Below, piece after piece: positions 1-6,500 of a stretch of DNA of 24,567 bases. The translations under genes were made by a program, and so were the position numbers. A model generated the notes under the pieces. The model was not told the origin of the DNA and did not search any database. It saw only the letters and a list, made by a program, of their open reading frames with translations. Each line of letters opens with the position of its first letter. Positions within the stretch are counted from its first letter, which is position 1. The DNA is from a virus: the IMG/VR virus record IMGVR_UViG_3300030061_002128, positions 1 to 24,567 of that record. One strand, given 5' to 3'.

Positions 1-1578
1 CGTTTAGATCGTCCTGAATTAGCTAATAAGTTTTTTGAATATATATGGAATGGTTGGTTGTGTTTAGCCTCTCCTGTGTTGTCTAATACAGGTACAGACA
101 GAGGTTTACCGATCAGTTGTTTTGGTATTGATGTTGCAGATAGTATTTGGGATATTGGACAAAAAAATTTAGAGATGATGCTACTCGCTAAGCACGGCGG
201 TGGAGTTGGTATCGGTATAAATCAAATAAGACCCGCTGGCGCTAATATTAAAGGTAATGGAACAAGTGACGGCGTTGTGCCTTTTTGTAAAATATACGAT
301 TCAACAATACTCGCAACTAATCAAGGATCTGTCAGACGAGGAGCTGCTTCAGTTAACATTAATATTGAACATCCCGACTTTGAAGAGTGGCTTGAAATTA
401 GAGAACCTAAAGGAGACATTAATCGTCAATCGCTCAACTTACACCAGTGTGCTGTGGTCGGCGATAAGTTTATGCGAAGAGTTGAAACAGGTGATGTTGA
501 AGCTAGAAAGAAATGGGGAAAACTATTACAAAAGCGTAAAGCAACTGGAGAACCTTATATTTTATTTAAAGGAAATACAAACAAAAATAATCCAACAGCT
601 TACAAAAAAAATGGTTTAAAAGTACATATGACAAATATATGTAGTGAGATTACATTACACACTGATGAATCGCATTCTTTTGTTTGTTGTTTATCTAGTT
701 TAAATCTAGCTAAATATGACGAATGGAAACATACAAACTTAATATATGATGCTATCTGGTTTTTAGATGGTGTTTTAGAGGAGTTTATACAGAAGTCTAA
801 AGGTAAAGTTGGATTTCACAATTCAGTGCGATCTGCTGAAAAAGGTAGAGCATTAGGATTAGGCGTTTTAGGTTGGCACACGTATCTACAAGAAAAGGGC
901 CTACCATTTGAAGGTTTATTATCACAATATGAAACAAGAAAAATTTTCTCACAAATTAAAATCGAGTCTGAAAGAGCTTCAATGTCTTTGGCTGAATCTT
1001 TTGGAGAGCCTCTTTGGTGTGTCGGTACTGGTTTTCGCAATACCCATCTTCGTGCTATCGCTCCCACTGTATCTAATAGCAAGCTTAGTGGAAACGTTTC
1101 GCCAGGAATAGAACCATGGGCGGCTAATGTATTTACAGAGCAATCAGCTAAAGGTACGTTTATACGTAAAAATCCTACGTTAAAAAAGTTATTAAGAAAA
1201 CTTAAAATAGATAATGAAAAAACATGGGGTAAAATACTAAAAGATGGAGGATCTGTTCAAGGTTTAAAAGAGCTTGACAAAGTAATGTTAGGAACTTATA
1301 ATGATATACCGGCTAAAGATGTATTTAAAACGTTTAAAGAAATTAATCAATTAGAATTAATCAATCAAGCAGGTATTAGACAGCAGTATATAGATCAAAG
1401 TGTAAGTTTAAACTTAGCTTTTCCTAGTATTGCTACACCTAAATGGATAAATAAAGTACATTTTGAAGCTTGGAAAAAAGGTATTAAAACCTTATACTAT
1501 ACTCGGACTGAGTCAGTGTTACGTGGAGATATTGCTGAACAAGCGATGGATGACGGTTGTCTTAGTTGCGACGGATAA
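1..1578 (+). CDS. nrdA: Class I ribonucleotide reductase large subunit, 5'-truncated by window edge
   Basis: Makes deoxyribonucleoside diphosphates from ribonucleoside diphosphates in the cytoplasm, together with a radical-generating small subunit (NrdB) that is not in this window. The reading frame is open from base 1, so the true start lies upstream; 525 codons are visible. Compared with E. coli NrdA, the first redox cysteine is C40 (LPISCFG), the thiyl-radical site is N212-x-C214-x-E216 (NICSE), its redox partner is C229 (FVCCLSSLNL), and the radical-transfer tyrosine pair is Y499-Y500 (TLYYTR). The YY pair argues for class I rather than B12-dependent class II. The protein ends in DDGCLSCDG, a C-terminal CxxC that would be recharged by thioredoxin or glutaredoxin. 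About 185 N-terminal residues of an E. coli-length protein, including any ATP-cone, lie outside. It converges on the minus-strand unit and is followed at once by a hairpin terminator. The role is near certain; the cofactor subclass is inferred. Confidence 0.96.
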   Translation, partial: RLDRPELANKFFEYIWNGWLCLASPVLSNTGTDRGLPISCFGIDVADSIWDIGQKNLEMMLLAKHGGGVGIGINQIRPAGANIKGNGTSDGVVPFCKIYDSTILATNQGSVRRGAASVNINIEHPDFEEWLEIREPKGDINRQSLNLHQCAVVGDKFMRRVETGDVEARKKWGKLLQKRKATGEPYILFKGNTNKNNPTAYKKNGLKVHMTNICSEITLHTDESHSFVCCLSSLNLAKYDEWKHTNLIYDAIWFLDGVLEEFIQKSKGKVGFHNSVRSAEKGRALGLGVLGWHTYLQEKGLPFEGLLSQYETRKIFSQIKIESERASMSLAESFGEPLWCVGTGFRNTHLRAIAPTVSNSKLSGNVSPGIEPWAANVFTEQSAKGTFIRKNPTLKKLLRKLKIDNEKTWGKILKDGGSVQGLKELDKVMLGTYNDIPAKDVFKTFKEINQLELINQAGIRQQYIDQSVSLNLAFPSIATPKWINKVHFEAWKKGIKTLYYTRTESVLRGDIAEQAMDDGCLSCDG

Positions 1579-1583
1579 TAAAA

Positions 1584-1614
1584 AAAGGGGGCTATTTTCA
1601 TAGCTCCCTTTCTT
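1584..1614. terminator. Bidirectional Rho-independent terminator between nrdA and the minus-strand operon
   Basis: A 12-bp stem (AAAGGGGGCTAT at 1584-1595 against ATAGCTCCCTTT at 1600-1611, one G-T wobble) closes a 4-nt TTTC loop, 5 nt after the nrdA stop codon. On the + strand it is followed by a short T-rich stretch. On the - strand the stem is followed by an uninterrupted T run (the complement of the A tract at 1580-1586). It can therefore stop transcripts from both converging units. Confidence 0.9.
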
Positions 1615-1655
1615 GTTACAGGAATGTTTGGGTATGGTGCCCATTTTGTTATTCC

Positions 1656-1985
1656 TTACTGTGCGGCTATCATTATTAACTCGGCTCGCGCGTAATAACT
1701 ACCGCTTTTTTTAGCCCAATCCATAGCGTTGTAACCTTCGTCACAGTAATCTCTATAAAGCTGTGCACCTCTTAAAGAAAGTAAATACACAATATTAGCT
1801 TTATCAGCTATTACAGCGTGAATTAATAAAGGTTTACCATCTATTTTTTCGCTGGCATGAATTCGGTTTACTGTTAGTATTGAGTTAACTTTGTTATAGT
1901 TACCCTCGTTAATAGCGCTTAACAGTTCTGTTTCAATATCTGTTGAGATATTAAAAAATAACAAGAAAGATAAAATTAAGTTCAT
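1656..1985 (-). CDS. Small exported or membrane-anchored ankyrin-repeat protein
   Basis: A 109-aa protein. Residues 1-14 (MNLILSFLLFFNIS) form a short hydrophobic N-terminus that could be a signal peptide or membrane anchor; there is no clear Ala-x-Ala cleavage site. The rest reads as two to three degenerate ankyrin repeats: about residues 18-48 (ELLSAINEGNYNKVNSIL), 49-80 (DGKPLLIHAVIADKANIVYLL) and 81-109 (the YNAMDWAKKSG helix pair). Ankyrin repeats bind proteins, so the target would be a host envelope or periplasmic protein; the partner is unknown. It is the last gene of the minus-strand unit, 81 nt after the thioredoxin-like gene and just before the shared terminator. The ankyrin call is fairly secure; export and function are inferred. 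Confidence 0.75.
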   Translation of the reverse strand: MNLILSFLLFFNISTDIETELLSAINEGNYNKVNSILTVNRIHASEKIDGKPLLIHAVIADKANIVYLLSLRGAQLYRDYCDEGYNAMDWAKKSGSYYARAELIMIAAQ

Positions 1986-2066
1986 TTATAATAATTAAAG
2001 TGTTACATTATTATAATCACCTGGTTTCCTGTTATTTACACCCTTAAAATCACTTTTGCAAATATC

Positions 2067-2420
2067 TTAATTTGTTGATCTTCTTCTTGCGGGTATAGCA
2101 GAATCACGTACTATAAGTTGATCAAGTACAGACTGAACATCATCTTTTGTTATGTTTAATTTTAACGCAATTCCTCCGCTCCAAATCATTTTTGTTTTTT
2201 TATCCTCACCTATTATCAACACTGTTGGTACGGACTTTATTTGTTGCTTTAAAGATGGTGTTAAATCATCTAATAAAGCATACTGAACTTTAGCGTTTTT
2301 TATACCTTGTAAATCTACATTATGTTTTGTGTTCCATGAAGAATTTATGTGTAATACAGTGTATTGAGCGCTTGAAAAGTATCCACATGTTAAAGTAAAT
2401 ATAATTAAAAGCTTTTTCAT
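2067..2420 (-). CDS. Exported thioredoxin-fold protein lacking the CxxC active site
   Basis: A 117-aa protein. Residues 1-19 (MKKLLIIFTLTCGYFSSAQ) form a typical flavobacterial signal peptide cut after SAQ. The mature part looks like a thioredoxin fold: beta strand YTVLHINSSW, then W29-N30-T31-K32-H33 where thioredoxins have WCxxC, then a strand around 45-50, helix 54-62 and the cis-proline loop SVPTVLI with P65. Both catalytic cysteines are absent, so disulfide chemistry is not expected. A binding or scaffold role in the periplasm is more likely. C12 inside the signal peptide is preceded by Thr and is a poor lipobox. The protein ends in a basic ARRRSTN tail. It starts 1 nt after the stop of the holin-like gene. 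Similar CxxC-less proteins occur in marine phages as I recall; the function is not known to me. Confidence 0.72.
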   Translation of the reverse strand: MKKLLIIFTLTCGYFSSAQYTVLHINSSWNTKHNVDLQGIKNAKVQYALLDDLTPSLKQQIKSVPTVLIIGEDKKTKMIWSGGIALKLNITKDDVQSVLDQLIVRDSAIPARRRSTN

Positions 2421-2421
2421 T

Positions 2422-2706
2422 TTATTTTTTATTTATAATTTCGAATAGTTTATCATCTATTTTATCTAGTTTCTCGCTATTATCTTGCACTTTTTCATCA
2501 ATGTCCATAATAGTCGATCTTACTAACTCATCTTTTAGATCATACTCTGTTCTACTTACCTCTGGTTTAGGTAGTTCTTTTGCAAGATCTATATCTTTTT
2601 GCAAAGTAAAATACATAGCAGCTAAACTAACTGCACCTGCAACTAGCATACCGATTGTTTTTAAATCTAGCTGTACCTCTGTGTTCTCTGAAATTTTTTG
2701 AGCCAT
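2422..2706 (-). CDS. Single-span membrane protein with coiled-coil tail, holin-like
   Basis: A 94-aa protein with a short polar N-terminus, one hydrophobic helix at about residues 17-35 (TIGMLVAGAVSLAAMYFTL) and a long charged C-terminal helix of coiled-coil character (residues 50-94, rich in Lys, Asp and Glu). Small proteins of this layout are widespread in marine phages and are often annotated as putative holins, which form the inner-membrane lesion that starts lysis. The size and the neighbouring lipoprotein gene fit a lysis cassette, but no endolysin is visible beside it. The gene abuts the lipoprotein stop codon, so the two are probably translated together. A membrane anchor for another phage protein is the main alternative. 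Confidence 0.65.
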   Translation of the reverse strand: MAQKISENTEVQLDLKTIGMLVAGAVSLAAMYFTLQKDIDLAKELPKPEVSRTEYDLKDELVRSTIMDIDEKVQDNSEKLDKIDDKLFEIINKK

Positions 2707-3084
2707 TTAGTTTTTCATTTTTAGTTTAGAATTATTAACATCTAATCTTGATATATCTTTAGATTCGTTTTTTCCTAAACTTCCGTTGTTATTATTGTTA
2801 TTATTATTAGAACTTTTGTTTTTAGGTACATAAATAGGTTCACTCCTATGTCTGTAATAACCCTCATTGTACCAGTTACCATAATATCTAGGATAACTGG
2901 GATATGATACAATATTATAATAAACATTTGGTTTAATCATGTTTATAGGTAATCTCAAGGTGTCACCTTGTTCTGTTACAGCTAACACATGGGTTATCTG
3001 TATTTTAGGTTTTGTATTGTAGGTACCACAACTAGCAACAGCCAGCATGCCCACTGCATAAAGGACAATTTTCCATAATTTCAT
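2707..3084 (-). CDS. Small putative outer-membrane lipoprotein with poly-Asn tract
   Basis: A 125-aa protein from the ATG at 3084. An in-frame start at 3123 would add 13 residues ahead of the signal peptide and overlap the upstream gene by 35 nt, so 3084 is preferred; it leaves a 4-nt gap. The N-terminus MKLWKIVLYAVGMLAVASCGT is a lipoprotein signal peptide with lipobox VASC-G (C20 on this start). The mature part is rich in Tyr, Pro and Asn (YYNIVSYPSYPRYYGNWY) and contains eight consecutive Asn near the C-terminus. It is followed directly by the holin-like gene, so an outer-membrane spanin-like subunit is possible. A surface lipoprotein that blocks superinfection is equally possible. I recognise no catalytic domain. 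Confidence 0.75.
   Translation of the reverse strand: MKLWKIVLYAVGMLAVASCGTYNTKPKIQITHVLAVTEQGDTLRLPINMIKPNVYYNIVSYPSYPRYYGNWYNEGYYRHRSEPIYVPKNKSSNNNNNNNNGSLGKNESKDISRLDVNNSKLKMKN
2785..2808 (-). repeat. Trinucleotide AAT/AAC repeat encoding eight asparagines
   Basis: Eight consecutive Asn codons (AAT and AAC mixed) inside the lipoprotein gene. A tract like this can change length by replication slippage in steps of one residue without breaking the frame. It probably forms a flexible linker between the Tyr/Pro-rich part and the charged C-terminus. Confidence 0.85.
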
Positions 3085-3088
3085 AATT

Positions 3089-3433
3089 TTATTTTTCTCC
3101 ACATTTTTTACTAGGATCACCAACTTGTCTCCAATCTTGTTTAACCCAGTCTTTTAAATTTTTACTAGCTGTACCACTAACATTGCTTTTACTTGATCTT
3201 TTATATTTACCTTTACTAGCAGCAGATTGTTTAGCGCTTATAACAGCTTGTCTTTCAGATTTACTCATACTAGCTATTTTAGCTTTAGGTAAACATACTT
3301 TTCTAGTACCTCCACCTTTAGTTCCTTTTTTAGCTGGTCCACTGCTTTTTACACAACTACCTTTTGAAAACCTACTAGTTCCTGGTTTTCTTTTGTAACC
3401 TTTCCAACAGTTTAATGGTGATTCGTAATTCAT
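3089..3433 (-). CDS. Small basic Cys-containing protein, function unknown
   Basis: A 114-aa protein from the ATG at 3433, which overlaps the stop of the upstream 45-aa gene as TAATG. A GTG two codons further up is possible but less likely. It is very rich in Lys, Ser and Gly and has four Cys: C8 (NCWKGYKRKPG), C27 (KGSCVKSS), C46 (RKVCLPKAK) and C110 near the end (SKKCGEK). The C-terminal part (KNLKDWVKQDWRQVGDPSKKCGEK region) and the CWKGYKRKPGT segment recall small basic proteins seen in marine phages and giant algal viruses; I cannot name the family securely. No signal peptide or membrane segment is visible. Its charge and its place after the ejection-protein genes suggest nucleic-acid binding or a minor virion component. 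This is inference. Confidence 0.72.
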   Translation of the reverse strand: MNYESPLNCWKGYKRKPGTSRFSKGSCVKSSGPAKKGTKGGGTRKVCLPKAKIASMSKSERQAVISAKQSAASKGKYKRSSKSNVSGTASKNLKDWVKQDWRQVGDPSKKCGEK

Positions 3434-3570
3434 TAGCACTTACCTTTACCTTGTTGTTTTGATGCCCACATATTAGCATAAGCTGATGGGTATACTTTAA
3501 ATTTTCTTTTAGCAGCTGCTTTACAACTTGCACTTAGTTTTCTAGCTAGTGGTGATTTAATGTTTTCCAT
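3433..3570 (-). CDS. 45-aa basic protein with YPSAYAN motif, function unknown
   Basis: A short gene that is easy to miss: ATG at 3570, TAA at 3433-3435. It starts 2 nt after the stop of the 2209-aa gene and its stop overlaps the next start (TAATG), which supports real translation coupling. The product is very basic (Lys and Arg at about a third of residues near the middle) with two Cys (C16 and the C-terminal C45). The FKVYPSAYANMWAS segment at residues 24-37 resembles a motif I recall in small proteins of marine phages and algal viruses, but no function is established to my knowledge. Like its neighbour it may bind nucleic acid or travel in the virion. Confidence 0.75.
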   Translation of the reverse strand: MENIKSPLARKLSASCKAAAKRKFKVYPSAYANMWASKQQGKGKC

Positions 3571-3572
3571 AG

Positions 3573-6500
3573 TTATCTTCTTTTTTTTGATCTTGATCTT
3601 GATCTTGATTTACTTTTCTTTTTTGGTTTGTCTTTTTGCCACTCTAACTCCCATTTAGCCCAACCTAAAGCGTTTGCAATTCTCATCCACTCTTCATTTT
3701 CAGCATCAGAAGCATCTTTTAAGTTTGTTAATTTTCTTATACCTCTATCAAGTGGTACATTTGTAGCAGCACTAATAACTTGGCCAGCAGCTAAATAAGC
3801 GGGGTTATCTAATGACCAACCTTTTTCCATTATTTCTTTTTTATTCCAATCCCATGTTCTACCAGCAGATTTTAGTTTACCTATTTTAGAAGATATAGGA
3901 GGTGAAATATCTAATAATTCTATTGCAGCATCTTGAGCTTCTTTACCTTCAGCTAATTTCATTATAGCGTTTTTAAGTGTAGACACAGCTGCACCGTGAA
4001 AACCAATACCTCTTAATAGTGAATCAGCCATACCGTTTGCTATACCCGTATATTTTTTATTTAGTTTTTCCTCATCAGGTTCTTCATCTCCAAATGCCAT
4101 AGCAAATAAAGCTTGTTGTAACGCGTTAAATATAACATTTTGTATAGCTCCGTAATATAATATCTTAGATATATTAGTTTTGTCGTCCCCTCGGCGATTC
4201 TTAAGATCACTAGCGGCTTTTTGCATCAATCTAGCATATTGGGCTGGGGTATTTGCAAAAGCTAATATAATACGTCCCATTGGACCCGCTTGCTGTTGGC
4301 TAATTCTATCAGGTCTACTTGACTGTTGTGACTCTTCAGCTATTTCTCTAAAATCTTGAAATGCTTGTGCTTCAGCTTCTTTATCAGATAAACCTTCTTT
4401 CTTTAAACTTTTATATCTATTTCTATAAAACGTAGCGCCACCTGAAGCAATAGCAAAACTATCTGCTATTTGTGTAGGTAAAAAACCTAGTTTTAATATT
4501 TTACTTATAAAAGCTTTAGCTTTGTTTTTAGACTCAGCAGCAATTTCAGCAATATCAGCCTCACTCACGTTTATTTTTAAACCATTACGTCTTTCAACTA
4601 AGTAATCAGAGTTCATAAGTTTCATTACATCTTTCCAATACTGAGGTTGGTTTGCAAACGCAGCTGATGCTTTTAATGGGTTGTTATCAGACCAGTTCAC
4701 AAAGTTAACAGCTGATATAGTTTGTAAGACAGCAGATCTCATGTTAAAGAACATAATTGCTCCGACTGAATTATTTATCCAATCAATAAATCTACCAGTT
4801 AATGTGTCACCTTTAAAACCTCTATTGGTACCAGTTTTCATACGACCAAGCATGTTTTCTAAAGCCTCTCTGTAACCTTTACCATAAGCTGCTTCAAGCT
4901 TATTCATATTAGTTTCACTAAACACTTCATTTACATTATTTTGCCATTGTTTTAAATACTTAGCTCTAACAACAGTATTTAAACCTGATAATAAATCAGT
5001 TGTAATAGTACCAGCTAACCAACCTTCAGTAGGCTTAGGGTAACCATTATCTTTATTTATAGCTATAAGCTCATTAGCAAATGTAATTAAATTTTCATCT
5101 GCAGTTACGTAATCTTCTAATATTTTTTGATCAGCTTTAGATAAACCTGGAATAGTCATACCTTGTTGTGACCATGTGTAAACTCTAACAGCATTACCTA
5201 CAGTGTAAGGTTCACCAGTTATTTTTTTATTTAAGTCCTTAGGACTAACGCCTAACAAATTTTTTAAAGCTTTAAAATCATTAGCTAAAGCAACTCTTGC
5301 ATTTGATATATCTATATTAGCTCTAGCAAATGGATCTAAAAAGTTTTCTTTTACCCAAGCTATAGTTTCATCACCTTTTTTACCTTTACCAGCAAAGTAT
5401 CTAGTTAAACCTACAAAGTCTTGAGCTGATGGTGGTATACCTAATAAATCAAACCTACCTTTGTCTGCACCTACAGCTCTAGCTTTAGTTCTACCATATC
5501 TTTTTTCTGTACCAATACCTGTTGCTCTTTCTAATATATCATTAAAATCTTTGTTAAGATTTTTTGATTTACTAAACTTAATTCTAGCTTCTTGAGCTTC
5601 AGTATCTAAACGCTCCATATCATTAAGAACATTTTGATTTGTTTCTGGTTTAGAGTATTTTATGTTTTTAGGTAAAATATTTTTATTAAAAGTATTTATA
5701 TCTTTTTGATTTTTTTCAAATTCTTTTACAGATTTTTTTCCAATTTTAGAAACTATATCTTCATACAGTGTTTTAGTAAAATCACTTTTTATACTATAAA
5801 TATTTTTTGCTAATTCTAAATTTTCAGCAAATCTAAATATATTAGAATCGTTTACCTTACCTGTAGCATCGTCTATAATATTAAAATCATTTAAAAATCC
5901 CCAAATACCATTATAAGCTTTTAAATTTTGTTTACCTTGTTTTTTCCAATTACCTTGTAAAACTAAAACAGCTGATTCAAAAGATTGTTGACTACTTGAT
6001 TTTAAGTGTTCAAACTTAATTGTTCCTTCTTTAATAATACCCGGTAAAAAAACATAACCCGCTGGAGCTAATATTCTTTCACCACTAGTACCTATAGCTG
6101 CATTAGCTTTTTTAAGCTTAAGAATATAATCTGCTTTTTTATTAAAATCTTTACTACCTTGTTCGCTAGAATACAACCATTCTTGCATTGTAGTGTTCCA
6201 CAAATCGTATAACTCTAAAGAAGCTTTACCTTGTTTATTGTTAAATGTTTCTCTAGCTATTTTTATTTGTTCTTTTAAATTATTAGCTTTGTATATTTTA
6301 TTTAATGCTGTTTTAAATTTTGAAGCATAAGAAGTTTCTAAATTTTCCCATTTAAAGTTTTTCCATCTATCTAAAGTTTCTTTTGATAAAACACTTTTGG
6401 TTTTAGTATTTAAATTATTAATAATTCCTTGTTTAAAAGAGCTTCCAACTTTTGCCATTTCAGAACCTACAATATTATAATGCCCTGCAAATAAACCTAA

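Noticed and set aside
257-619. Open frame on the + strand inside nrdA
   Set aside because: It overlaps the RNR catalytic domain in another frame and has no recognisable features; the RNR frame is clearly the coding one.
1986-2066. Promoter for the ankyrin gene in the 81-nt gap
   Set aside because: The nearest match to the Bacteroidota -7 box is only partial (TATTTG in the minus strand without the TAnnTTTG spacing); it is not enough for a call.
2067-2420. Thioredoxin-like protein as electron donor for the neighbouring RNR
   Set aside because: It has a signal peptide, so it leaves the cytoplasm, and it lacks both redox cysteines.
3085-3123. Upstream in-frame start for the lipoprotein gene
   Set aside because: It would place 13 polar residues before the signal peptide and overlap the previous gene; the ATG at 3084 gives a canonical lipoprotein signal.
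3434-3439. GTG start two codons before the ATG of the 114-aa basic protein
   Set aside because: The ATG at 3433 overlaps the preceding stop as TAATG, a pattern also seen at 11740-11744, and is the more usual start.
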